Positions 8,330 to 16,940 of a stretch of 64,000 nt of DNA are shown piece after piece. The notes below the pieces were generated by a model. That model searched no databases and had not been told where the DNA came from. It saw only the letters and a program-made list of their open reading frames with translations. Numbering within the stretch: the stretch's first letter is position 1; every line of letters starts with the position of its first letter. The stretch spans positions 434,001 through 498,000 of the forward strand of contig CAWBUW010000002.1 in NCBI GenBank assembly GCA_963792075.1, read 5' to 3'. A program made the position numbers and the translations under genes. Origin of the DNA: CAWBUW01 sp963792075 (GTDB taxonomy: Bacteria; Chloroflexota; Anaerolineae; Anaerolineales; UBA4823).

Positions 8330-8417
8330 GTAACTTCTCAATAATTTGGGGTGTGGAGTGTTTTGTGCGTGCTTCGCACGCACAAAACACTCCACACCCC
8401 CTTTATTGAGATGATAC
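8330..8417. repeat. Class A palindromic element, copy 1
   Basis: Terminal arms GTAACTTCTCAATAA (8330-8344) and TTATTGAGATGATAC (8403-8417) enclose a perfect 25-bp stem (8348-8372 with 8376-8400) with a TTC loop. It is nearly identical to 12179-12268 and shares its end arms with 20714-20796. It may also end aspS transcription. Confidence 0.8.
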
Positions 8418-8648
8418 TAAGATTTCTTATCCAAATCTATTCAGCCCACTAAAAATGTGGTATAAAAAATGTGCCCTGCTGTGTTTGTGTTGCTGCCATC
8501 TCCGGTTTTGAGCCAACACTCACAAAACCAGGCCCAGTCTCATGAGCGTGAAGCGATAGGCTTGAGCCAAGGCTGATCGATCGGGGAGGGCCTATACCTG
8601 CGAAGGCAGGTTCAAAACTGTGCAGCACACGGCATGGTGGGGTACTTT

Positions 8649-8690
8649 TTTTAGGCCGCTTTGAACGCTTGCGTTCAAAGCGGCCTAAAA
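8649..8690. repeat. 20-bp perfect hairpin between aspS and the Nudix regulator
   Basis: TTTTAGGCCGCTTTGAACGC (8649-8668) pairs exactly with 8671-8690. The T-run leads rather than follows the stem on both strands, so it is not a standard terminator. The rest of 8418-8648 shows no convincing gene. Confidence 0.65.
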
Positions 8691-8698
8691 ATTTCTGT

Positions 8699-9385
8699 TT
8701 ATGGGAACAAACGGCGGGCTTTGGCTTCCGCGACGGCATCCGGGCGGTAACGGTACAGGCGCGCGGGTCTCCCCTCGCCCAGGTGCATGCGCTGCGTTTC
8801 CTCGATTACATTTGCTTCCAGGATGCGGCGGCGGAAGTTGCGCTTGTCCAGCGTTTCACCGAGGATAATCTCGTACGTGAACTGCAGCTCGCTGAGTGTA
8901 AATTCGGGGGGCAAGAGCTCAAACCCCACGGCAGTATATTCCAGTTTGTAACGCAGCCGGCGCAGCGCGTAACGAACGATTTCGGAGTGGTCGAAGGCCA
9001 GCTCCGGCAGCTCTGCCAGCGGGAACCAGGACGCCGCGGCTGCGTCGCTGCCGCTTTCGGCGCGGATGGCCTGCCCAGCAGGGATCAGGGCGAAATAGGC
9101 CACGGTAATGACGCGCCCACGCGGATCACGCCCAGGATCCCCATAGGTATAAAGCTGTTCCAGGTAGGCCTGGTGTACGCCGGTCTCTTCTTCCAGCTCG
9201 CGTTGGGCAGCCTGTTCGAGCGATTCTTCCTGGTGGACAAAGCCACCCGGTAAAGCCCAGCCTGATTTAAATGGCTCCTCCGCGCGGCGGATGAGCAGTA
9301 CTTGCAGTTTTTCTGCGCACAGGGTGAAGCTGACGATATCTACCGTCACGCTTGGGTGGGGATGGTCATAAGTGTATGGCGTCAT
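8699..9385 (-). CDS. Nudix-winged-helix transcriptional regulator (NrtR-like)
   Basis: A 228-residue protein with an N-terminal Nudix fold (about 10-150) and a C-terminal winged helix (about 155-225). The Nudix box is GGFVHQEESLEQAAQRELEE followed by ETGV. This architecture is that of NrtR-type regulators, which sense ADP-ribose or other sugar nucleotides through a Nudix domain and control NAD or sugar metabolism. It is the last gene of the glgC-malQ operon, 13 bases after malQ, so regulation of glycogen or maltodextrin genes is plausible but inferred. The Nudix box glutamates are kept, so hydrolysis is not excluded. Confidence 0.82.
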   Translation of the reverse strand: MTPYTYDHPHPSVTVDIVSFTLCAEKLQVLLIRRAEEPFKSGWALPGGFVHQEESLEQAAQRELEEETGVHQAYLEQLYTYGDPGRDPRGRVITVAYFALIPAGQAIRAESGSDAAAASWFPLAELPELAFDHSEIVRYALRRLRYKLEYTAVGFELLPPEFTLSELQFTYEIILGETLDKRNFRRRILEANVIEETQRMHLGEGRPARLYRYRPDAVAEAKARRLFP

Positions 9386-9398
9386 CGGGTGAAGCAGC

Positions 9399-10898
9399 TT
9401 ATTCCATAAGCAGCCGGCTGTACAGCCGGTTCAATTCGCGAATGCGCGCCAGCAGAGAAGGGCTGGCGGCATCCTCCAACATGCGCCAGGTCCAGTTGCC
9501 GCTGGGCTGGCCGGGATAGTTCATGCGCGCAGAATTGTCCAGGTTAAGGAAGTCTTGCATCGGAGCCAATGCAAAGCAGGCAACCGACATCCAGACACCG
9601 CGAATCATATCCCAGGAGACACTGCTGCCATCGCGATCCATATAGGCACGGAAGAATTCTTTCTCCCCTTCCCCCACGCGCTCATACCAACCCCGCGCAG
9701 TGTCATTATCATGTGTGCCCGTATAAACCACGCAGTGCTGAGGATAATTGTGAGGCAAGAAGGGGTCTGCCGGGTTACCGCCAAAGGCGAACTGGAATAT
9801 CTTCATCCCTGGGAGCTCAAACCCATCGCGTAAGGCGATAACATCCGGGGTAATTTCACCCAGGTCCTCAGCGATGATCGGCAAGTCACCCAGGGCGGCA
9901 TAGACCACGTTGAAAAAATCTTCCGCAGGTCCAGGCGTCCAGCGCCCCTTTTCGGCAGTCACAGCAGTTCCGGGTACTTCCCAATAGCCGGCAAAGCCGC
10001 GGAAATGATCCAGGCGGATGATATCTACCAGGTCCAGCACGGCGCGGAAACGTTGGATCCACCAGGCATAGCCAGAGGCTTTGTGCACTTCCCAGCGGTA
10101 AAGGGGGTTGCCCCACAATTGACCGGTAGGGGAGAAATAATCTGGGGGTACCCCGGCTTGAACGGTATTCTTGCCGGCGATATCCAGGTAGAACAATTCT
10201 GGATGTTGCCAGACATCCGCGCTGTCATGCGCAACGAAGATGGGGATATCGCCGATGATCTGGATCCCTTTGCTGTGAACATAAGCCCGCAGTGCCAGCC
10301 ACTGGCGGAAGAAGAGGAACTGGCGGAAAATCTGGCGCTCGATGGCCACAGCGTGGGTCTGGCGGGCAGCTTCGAGCGCTTTAGGTTGGCGGCTGCGCAG
10401 CGAGGGTTCCCAGGTATGCCAGGGTGAGCCATTGTGGGCATCCTTGAGCGCCATGAACAGGGCAAAATCTGGCAGCCAGGCAGCATGGGTTTCTTTAAAT
10501 GCTTCAAATTCTTGCCGCAGGTTTCCGTCTGCCTGGGCCTGGAAGTGTTCAAAGGCCCGGTCGAGCACCTTGAATTTCCAAAAATACAAGGCACCGAAAT
10601 CCACGTTTTCTGTGGGGAAAGAGGGCTGATCGGCCACGTCCTCCGGGGTGAGCATCCCATCTGCCAGCAGGGTTTCGAGGCTGATTAAGTAGGGGTTACC
10701 GGCAAAGGCTGAAAAGCATTGATAAGGGGAATCCGCATAGCCGGTGTGCCCTAAAGGCAGCACCTGCCATAAGCCACAACCTGCCTCGGCCAGGAAATCT
10801 ACCCAGCGATAAGCCTGCGGTCCCAACTCGCCTACACCGAAGGGTCCGGGTAGGCTGGTGGGATGGAGCAGAATTCCGGATGAACGTTTATACTTCAT
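9399..10898 (-). CDS. malQ: 4-alpha-glucanotransferase (amylomaltase, GH77)
   Basis: A 499-residue GH77 enzyme that transfers maltodextrin segments between alpha-1,4-glucans and releases glucose. The start at 10898 (MKYKRSSGILLHPTSLPGPFG) has a GAGG site and overlaps the end of glgC by 11 bases, implying translational coupling. Family signatures are visible: ILLHPTSLPGPFGVGELG near the N-terminus, IGDIPIFVAHDSADVW, the nucleophile region DIIRLDHFRGF, the acid/base in IIAEDLGEI, and YTGTHDNDTARGW. Length fits MalQ. With GlgC it forms a glycogen/maltodextrin turnover unit. Confidence 0.96.
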   Translation of the reverse strand: MKYKRSSGILLHPTSLPGPFGVGELGPQAYRWVDFLAEAGCGLWQVLPLGHTGYADSPYQCFSAFAGNPYLISLETLLADGMLTPEDVADQPSFPTENVDFGALYFWKFKVLDRAFEHFQAQADGNLRQEFEAFKETHAAWLPDFALFMALKDAHNGSPWHTWEPSLRSRQPKALEAARQTHAVAIERQIFRQFLFFRQWLALRAYVHSKGIQIIGDIPIFVAHDSADVWQHPELFYLDIAGKNTVQAGVPPDYFSPTGQLWGNPLYRWEVHKASGYAWWIQRFRAVLDLVDIIRLDHFRGFAGYWEVPGTAVTAEKGRWTPGPAEDFFNVVYAALGDLPIIAEDLGEITPDVIALRDGFELPGMKIFQFAFGGNPADPFLPHNYPQHCVVYTGTHDNDTARGWYERVGEGEKEFFRAYMDRDGSSVSWDMIRGVWMSVACFALAPMQDFLNLDNSARMNYPGQPSGNWTWRMLEDAASPSLLARIRELNRLYSRLLME

Positions 10899-12146
10899 AA
10901 GCCAGCCTCTTCGTTTGAATGTATTCGTCCCCGCGGACGAGATTGGATGTGTAATCATCTAAATGGACATCGGTGCCGATGACTGCGCCCGGTTCAATGG
11001 TGTAGCCGGCAGGGATCTCGCTCTTTTTCCCAACCATGGCAATGAGCATCTCGCCTTCACAAATGCCGCCCACGCGGGCATTGGCGTAAATCTTGACGCC
11101 TTTGTCAATGATGCTGCGTTCCACGACCGCACCTTCACCCACAACGGAGCCGGTCAGGATGACCGACTCGCGCACCACCGCGTTCTTGGAAACGAAGACG
11201 CCAGGCGCGAGCACACTGCGCTCAACGGTGGCGCCTGGCTCGATCACACAACCATCGGACAACATGCTGTCGAAGACCTGCCCACCGCGTAAAATACGCA
11301 CAGGTGGGCGCTCTTCGGTACGGGTGTGGATGATCCAGTCGCGGTTGTTCAGGTCAATTGGAGGGTTGTGTACCAGCAAATCCATGTGCGCCTGCCAGTA
11401 AGAGGAAACGGTGCCAACATCCACCCAGTAATCGGAATAGGGATAAGCAAAAACACGTTCGCCCTGGGCGATCAGGCGCGGCAGAATGTCCTTACCAAAA
11501 TCATGGGAGGAGTTCTTGATCTGGCGGTCTTCCCACAGTGCCTTATCCAGCATGGAGGTCTTAACAAGTAAACGCCCATGTTCACCAGGTTGGAGGGGGG
11601 ATTGGCGGGTTTTTCAACAAATGTGTTCACGCGCAAATCAGCATCATGGCCGACAATGCCGAAGCGCGGCGCTTCTTCTACAGGCACAGCAATCGTGGCC
11701 ATGGTTAGATCTGCGTCATGGTTTTCGTGGAACTCCACCATTTTGGAGTAATCCATTTCGTAGATATGGTCGCCAGAAAGGATCAGCACATTCTCTGGAT
11801 CGCGGTCTTTAATAAAGCGGAAATTCTGCTGCACCGCGTCTGCGGTGCCGAGATACCAGTCTGAGGAACCGCGTGCCTTATAAGGAGAATAAATGCGCAC
11901 GCCACCCGTGAAGTCGCGGTTCAGGTCCCAGGGGCCACCCGCGCCGATATGCTCGATGAGCGAGTGAGGGCGGTATTGTGCCAGGATCATTACGTCAAAA
12001 ATACCGGAGTTTACACAGTTCGACAGTGTGAAATCAATGATGCGGTATTTACCAGCAAACGGTACCGCTGGTTTGGTGCGCTTGGCAGTCAGGGTACCCA
12101 GGCGGGACCCTTCACCACCGGCAAGGATGACTGCACGAACTTTCAT
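10888..12146 (-). CDS. glgC: Glucose-1-phosphate adenylyltransferase (single-base frameshift)
   Basis: The enzyme makes ADP-glucose for glycogen synthesis. The ATG at 12146 follows GGAGGGAAG. The N-terminal nucleotidyltransferase domain carries GGEGSRLGTLTAKRTKPAVP and GGVRIYSP; the C-terminal half has the hexapeptide-rich left-handed helix (GGQVFDSMLSDGCVIEPGA, VIGTDVHL). The frame is broken near 11560-11568: NMGVYLL runs on in one frame and TSMLDKALWEDRQ in another. Restoring one missing base (YLLKTSMLDKALW) yields about 419 residues, normal for GlgC. Everything else is intact, so a sequencing or assembly deletion is more likely than decay. It heads the glgC-malQ-regulator operon. Confidence 0.9.
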
Positions 12147-12178
12147 TCTTCCCTCCTGGAACAATCCTAATCAAAAAT

Positions 12179-12268
12179 GTAACTTCTCAATAATTTGGGG
12201 TGTGGAGTGTTTTGTGCGTGCTTCGCACGCACAAAACACTCCACTTCCCCCCTTTATTGAGATGATAC
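12179..12268. repeat. Class A palindromic element, copy 2
   Basis: Same terminal arms as copy 1 (12179-12193 and 12254-12268) and the same inner stem GGGGTGTGGAGTGTTTTGTG..., with a TTC loop; only a few bases differ on the right side. It lies just upstream of glgC. The rest of 12269-12374 shows no gene. Confidence 0.8.
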
Positions 12269-12374
12269 TCAAAAGACATAATCATTCAGGTCGAAGATCG
12301 TGAATCGCTCTCGAAATATCCTTCACAAGCTCACCTATTTTACACCAGAAAGACGGAACACCTGTGAAAGCTTG

Positions 12375-14612
12375 TTACAGCAAATATTCCAGCTCTTCGT
12401 AGCGGTTGTGTACTACCTCGACCAGCATCTGTTGGAGAGCATCGCCATGCAGGCCGCGCGCATCCAGTTTTTGTACCCGGCGGGCCAATTCTTCGTCACG
12501 CAGCACATCCGCCAGCCATTTTTGGAAATCGCCGCGTTTGAGGTGATATTCCAATGTGCCGGGAGGCAGGATCTTCAGCATTTCGTTGAACTCCCATAAG
12601 TTGGCGGCCACGCGCCCGTTGGGGCTGCCGGCAGCATCGCAGAAGTAGAAGCGTTTGTGTGCAGGCAGTGCGGCGCGCAAGTATTTGTGCAGGTGGCGCG
12701 AGTGCGGAAAGCTGCGCTGGCCGGGCTGGAAACGGATGGGTCCTTCCAGGTGCGCGGTGATTGGTCGGAATGCCTGTGAGCATAAGAAGGCCTGGCCGAC
12801 CGGCGTCTGCGGCAGTTGAGCGATGAGATCAGCACTTTCGGCATACTGCTGCAGATATGGCTGCAAGGTCTCCAATTCCTCGGGCATAGTCAGGCGGGTG
12901 AGCAGCCAGTGATCCAGGATATTAAGCATTTGCGGCGCGACCAGGCTGGGGCGGTAGCTGACCATGCCCACGCCCAGGCCTTCACGCATGCTCTCCAGCA
13001 AGAGATCGGTCAACTCGCCGCCTTCCGGTGGGCAGAAACTCTGGATTTCATCGACCAGCAGCCAATGCGGCCGGCCGCGCCGCTGGCGCAGCCCGCGCAG
13101 CGAATAGATCAGCTCTGCCAGGAAAGAATGCCGCGCCTCAGGATCATATCCGGAGAGGTCCACGACCATACTGGCACCGTGCCATTCGCTGAAATTGACC
13201 AGCTCAGAGACCGCAGGGACGTGCTCATCGGTCACCGTGACGAGTAAGCTGTGGGTGGAGGAGGCCACTCCGCGGTAATCCCCTTCGGGGTCAATGATGC
13301 AAAACTGGTATCCTTTTTTGAACAGCTCTTCGGTGATCAACCCCGCCAGCCAGGATTTGCCGCTGCTGCTGGCGCCAAAAATGCCGATCCGGCTGTCAAC
13401 CAGCATCAATGGATCCAGGTATACAGGCGTACCATCCCCAGTATATCCCAGGACCAAGCGCCGTTCGGGGCGCTGGCGGTAGACCGGTTGGCGGCGGTTG
13501 AGCAGCTCTGTGACAAATTTTTCGAAGCCGGCTCCAGGGTCCGGGCCTTCATCGGGGATGACGGTATCGGCCAGCGCCTTGATTTGCGGCAGCGCGTTGG
13601 GTACCGCCACGGCCAGCTCGGCAAATTCGAACATACTGCGATCATTTTCGGCATCGCCGCAAGCAACCAGATTGCGCGGTGAATAACCCAACTCGCTCAA
13701 GGCATGCTCCAGGCCGGTACCTTTGGTCGCGCCCGGGGGCAGCAGCATCATCGCACCGCGATTGTATTCGATCGTCACTCCGGTATTGAATTCTTGCAGG
13801 ACACGCAGCACAGCCTGGTCGTAGGGGATACGCGTGGAGACGATGCTCATGCCGCGTTCCAGCGGGACCTTGATCTGTTCAAGCCGCTGGATCACAGCGG
13901 CCGGCAGGCGGCCGAAGGGCAAGCTGACTGTGTCGCGACGCGGGAAGTACAACACTGCGCCGTCTTCGGCAACGATGGCTTCAAATAATTCGTTGAACGG
14001 TCCCAGGTCGAGAAAATAATCCAATGGTCGCCCGGTAGCCAGGACCAACGCCAGGCCGGACAGCTTGATCTGGCGCAAGATCGCCCAAGTGCGGGGTGTC
14101 ATCACCCCGTCGCGCATCAGGGTGCCATCTAAATCGGTTGCCAGGACCTTGAAATGGGTGGCCCGGCGGCGTTCTGCGCTGACCGCAGGCAGCGGCGGCA
14201 CGGTGTCCGCAAAGGCTGAAGTGTCAAACCCGGGACGGGGGGCGTCGACGAGCAAACGGTTGGCGGTCTTCGTTGCCTCGCGCAGATGGAATGGTTTAGG
14301 CAGGAAAGCCGCCCCCAGTGCGCGCACGCGCGCTTCCACTTCTGGATTCCCGTAGGCGGAAATCATCATCATGCGCGGCGGGGTATCGAACTCATGGATA
14401 TGTTCCAATAATTCCAGCCCGTCTTTCCCTGGCAGGCGCAGGTCGGTGATCACCAGGTCGAATGGCTGCTCTTCCAGCCTTTCAATCGCCCGTTCGGCAG
14501 AGTTGCATACCTCCACCCGGAAGTGTTCGGTCTCATTCAGGCTGAGCGCCCGTTCCAAGGGCCGGGCGATACCCATCGTATCTTCTACAATCAAGATATG
14601 CTTGGTCATCAT
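12375..14612 (-). CDS. Receiver-HAD phosphatase-P-loop ATPase fusion response regulator
   Basis: A 745-residue protein with an unusual domain order. Residues 1-122 are a CheY-like receiver with phospho-acceptor Asp57 (VITDLRLPG) and Lys106. Residues about 153-372 are a Cof-type HAD hydrolase: DLDGT at 160-164, TGR near 193, Lys297, GDAEND at 319-324. Residues about 385-600 are a HerA/DUF87-like P-loop ATPase with Walker A GASSSGKS (413-420) and Walker B LLVDEIQ (518-524). The C-terminus (about 615-745, including EYHLKRGDFQKWLADVL) resembles a domain seen in some sugar-metabolism proteins (DUF5752-like; from memory). Its start overlaps the stop of the sensor kinase (ATGA), so the two form a two-component pair. 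The output is not an obvious DNA-binding domain; sugar-phosphate or nucleic-acid processing is possible. Confidence 0.8.
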   Translation of the reverse strand: MMTKHILIVEDTMGIARPLERALSLNETEHFRVEVCNSAERAIERLEEQPFDLVITDLRLPGKDGLELLEHIHEFDTPPRMMMISAYGNPEVEARVRALGAAFLPKPFHLREATKTANRLLVDAPRPGFDTSAFADTVPPLPAVSAERRRATHFKVLATDLDGTLMRDGVMTPRTWAILRQIKLSGLALVLATGRPLDYFLDLGPFNELFEAIVAEDGAVLYFPRRDTVSLPFGRLPAAVIQRLEQIKVPLERGMSIVSTRIPYDQAVLRVLQEFNTGVTIEYNRGAMMLLPPGATKGTGLEHALSELGYSPRNLVACGDAENDRSMFEFAELAVAVPNALPQIKALADTVIPDEGPDPGAGFEKFVTELLNRRQPVYRQRPERRLVLGYTGDGTPVYLDPLMLVDSRIGIFGASSSGKSWLAGLITEELFKKGYQFCIIDPEGDYRGVASSTHSLLVTVTDEHVPAVSELVNFSEWHGASMVVDLSGYDPEARHSFLAELIYSLRGLRQRRGRPHWLLVDEIQSFCPPEGGELTDLLLESMREGLGVGMVSYRPSLVAPQMLNILDHWLLTRLTMPEELETLQPYLQQYAESADLIAQLPQTPVGQAFLCSQAFRPITAHLEGPIRFQPGQRSFPHSRHLHKYLRAALPAHKRFYFCDAAGSPNGRVAANLWEFNEMLKILPPGTLEYHLKRGDFQKWLADVLRDEELARRVQKLDARGLHGDALQQMLVEVVHNRYEELEYLL

Positions 14613-16867
14613 TCTTCTCTGTTGGCTGCGTCTTGGGCGGCGCCTGGTCGTTGAGGGGTTTCCAGGGGCAGGGAGATGATGAACTGCACGCCATCGGGTA
14701 GGTTCTCTGCATATAAATTCCCGCCCAATTGTTCAAGGATGTTGTAACTGATAGGCAGTCCCAGGCCGGTGCCGAGGGGTTTGGTGGTGAAGAAAGGCTC
14801 AAAGATCCGATCCAGGTGCTCGTCGGCGATGTGGGGGCCAGAATTTTTAACGGCGATATTCGCTCGCTGCCCTTCTGACCAGGCAGCAATGTAGATTTCC
14901 CCACCCTCCGGAAGCGCTTCGATGGCATTGATGATTAGATTGAGCAGCACCTCAATCACCTGTTCTGGCATGGCTTCGGAGGGGAGATCCGGTGAGATTT
15001 CTGTCGTAACCTGGACACGGGCATTTTCCAAAGAGCGCGCCACCAGCGACAGCACGTGTTGGATTTGCTCGGGGATGCTGACGGGTTGGGTGGCCTCTCG
15101 CCGCGGCAGCGCCAGGTTGAGCAAGCGAGAGGTAATCTCGATCAGGCGCTCAATTTCGCGATAACACAAACGCAGATACTCATCATGCTCTTCCGGGTCC
15201 AGGTCGTAATCCAACACCAGTTCCACGTTGCTCTGGATGGTTTGCAATGGGTTTTTGATCTCGTGCGCCAGTGAGGCCGCAATACTGCCCATGGCGGCCA
15301 GTCGCTCTGTGCGCATCATATAGGTTTCCATGCGCTTGCGTTCGGTGATATCAAAGACCGAACCCACCAGCCCGCCCAGGCTGCCATCCGGATTGAAGAA
15401 GGGGGCTTTGTTGAAAACCACATTATGACGGACCCCATCTGCGCCGGACACCGTGGATTCGTAAACCTGTTCTTCCAATTCACGGAAGAGAGCCTGGTCA
15501 GCAGCCGTATTCTCGGCGGCCAGATCTTCTAAGGCCAGATCTTCTGGGGCCAGGTCGTATAAGGTGTGACCGATGATATCGCTACGCGGGTAGCCCATAT
15601 ATTTCTCGAATGCCTGGTTGCAGCCCAGGAAGCGTCCTTCTGTGTCCTTATAAAAAACAGGGGTGGGCAGGCAGTCCAACACTAACTGCAGGAAGCGCTG
15701 GCTTTCCGCAAGCGCCAACTCGGCATGCTGGCGATCTTCCACCTCACATTCCAGCTTTTGTACTGTCACACGCAGCTCTGCCGTACGTTGCTGGACACGT
15801 TGTTCGAGCTCCGCCTGGGCCAGTTGCAGAGCCTGCTCGGCCTGCTTGCGCTTGGTGATATCGCGTACATAAGTGATCACACGTGGTTGCCCCCCGATGG
15901 TTGTCGTGGTGACATTTACCTCGCAAGGGAAGGTTTCGCCGTTCTTCCGTATGTTGCTGGTTTCGAAAAATACGCGGCCTTCTCGGATAAGCTCCTGGTT
16001 GACTGCCTCCAGGTTTTCACTGATCTTCGCTGGTACCAGGTCCTGCACTTTTAGCTTGAGCAGCTCGTCTTTCGTATAACCGTACATCTGGGTCGAAGAG
16101 GCATTGCAGTCCAGGATGCGGTTATCCAGTGTTTCCACGAAGATGGCATCGGTAGAAGCCTCGAAAAGCGTGCGGTATTTTTCTTCGCTTTCACGCAGTT
16201 CCCGTTCGGCTTCGACGCGTGCAGTCACATCCGTGATCAACCCATCGTATGCGGCGAGTCGCCCCTGGTCATTGTAGCGTGGCACAGGCGTATTACGTAC
16301 CCACCGGATTCCGCCATCTTTATGGATGATGCGATGTTCCAAAGGCTGGGCATCACCACCCAGGGCGCGGCGCGCCTGGCGCAGCACTGATTTCTGATCT
16401 TGCTTATATACCATACGCAGCCAGAGCTGTGGGTCGGCGGCGTATTCTTCGGCGGTATAGCCAGTCACAGCCACGCAGCCAGGTCCATGATTCGTGGAGA
16501 CGGGGTGGTTGTTTTTGATTTCTACGGTGTACACATAGTCTGTTACCGAGCCAAGCAAGCGGCGGTAACGTTCCTCGCTCTTGCGCAGCGCATCCTCGGT
16601 TTGTTTTTGCTGGGACAGGTCCAGAAGTTTTTGCTGGCGTTGTTTTTCAGCTTCCAGCGCCAGCCTGGTTTCATCCAGCGTTTGTGTGCGCCCACGCAGC
16701 TCTTCTGCTAATGCCTGCAGCGTCTCCATGCTGCGAGAGAAATCGGCCAGCGTGTTTTCCATTAAATCGCGCTGCCAGGTTGGAAGCTGGCGTGCAGTGA
16801 GGATCAGGGTATCGAGGTGTTTGCGGGCGCTGTCCAATCGTTCTTTGATAGTCAAGTCCACGGCCAT
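14609..16867 (-). CDS. Soluble PAS-domain sensor histidine kinase
   Basis: A 752-residue kinase beginning at the ATG at 16867 behind AGGAGG. An N-terminal helical/coiled-coil region (about 1-90) is followed by three PAS domains (about 95-215, 220-340, 395-525), with a second coiled coil between PAS2 and PAS3. The HisKA box contains SLAHEIKNPLQ with the phospho-accepting His, and the HATPase domain shows NLIINAIEALPEGG and GTGLGLPIS. No membrane helix is predicted, so a cytoplasmic redox or small-molecule signal is likely. It is directly coupled to the receiver-HAD-ATPase gene downstream. Its neighbour upstream is the large amylase, which hints at a carbohydrate-linked signal. Confidence 0.93.
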   Translation of the reverse strand: MAVDLTIKERLDSARKHLDTLILTARQLPTWQRDLMENTLADFSRSMETLQALAEELRGRTQTLDETRLALEAEKQRQQKLLDLSQQKQTEDALRKSEERYRRLLGSVTDYVYTVEIKNNHPVSTNHGPGCVAVTGYTAEEYAADPQLWLRMVYKQDQKSVLRQARRALGGDAQPLEHRIIHKDGGIRWVRNTPVPRYNDQGRLAAYDGLITDVTARVEAERELRESEEKYRTLFEASTDAIFVETLDNRILDCNASSTQMYGYTKDELLKLKVQDLVPAKISENLEAVNQELIREGRVFFETSNIRKNGETFPCEVNVTTTTIGGQPRVITYVRDITKRKQAEQALQLAQAELEQRVQQRTAELRVTVQKLECEVEDRQHAELALAESQRFLQLVLDCLPTPVFYKDTEGRFLGCNQAFEKYMGYPRSDIIGHTLYDLAPEDLALEDLAAENTAADQALFRELEEQVYESTVSGADGVRHNVVFNKAPFFNPDGSLGGLVGSVFDITERKRMETYMMRTERLAAMGSIAASLAHEIKNPLQTIQSNVELVLDYDLDPEEHDEYLRLCYREIERLIEITSRLLNLALPRREATQPVSIPEQIQHVLSLVARSLENARVQVTTEISPDLPSEAMPEQVIEVLLNLIINAIEALPEGGEIYIAAWSEGQRANIAVKNSGPHIADEHLDRIFEPFFTTKPLGTGLGLPISYNILEQLGGNLYAENLPDGVQFIISLPLETPQRPGAAQDAANREE

Positions 16868-16909
16868 GATTCCTCCTAACGGAGTGACGCAGCCCTCCCA
16901 AAGAAAGGG

Positions 16910-16915
16910 ATTATA
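16910..16915 (-). promoter_or_regulatory. Promoter -10 (TATAAT) of the PAS kinase
   Basis: TATAAT reads on the minus strand from 16915 to 16910, about 43 bases before the kinase start, in the short gap after the amylase gene. It suggests the kinase pair has its own promoter. Confidence 0.45.
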
Positions 16916-16940
16916 CACACAATATTAAGAGAACAGAGGG

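Noticed and set aside
8649..8690. Rho-independent terminator for the Nudix regulator gene
   Set aside because: The T-run precedes the stem and A-residues follow on the minus strand, so the polarity is wrong for a standard terminator.
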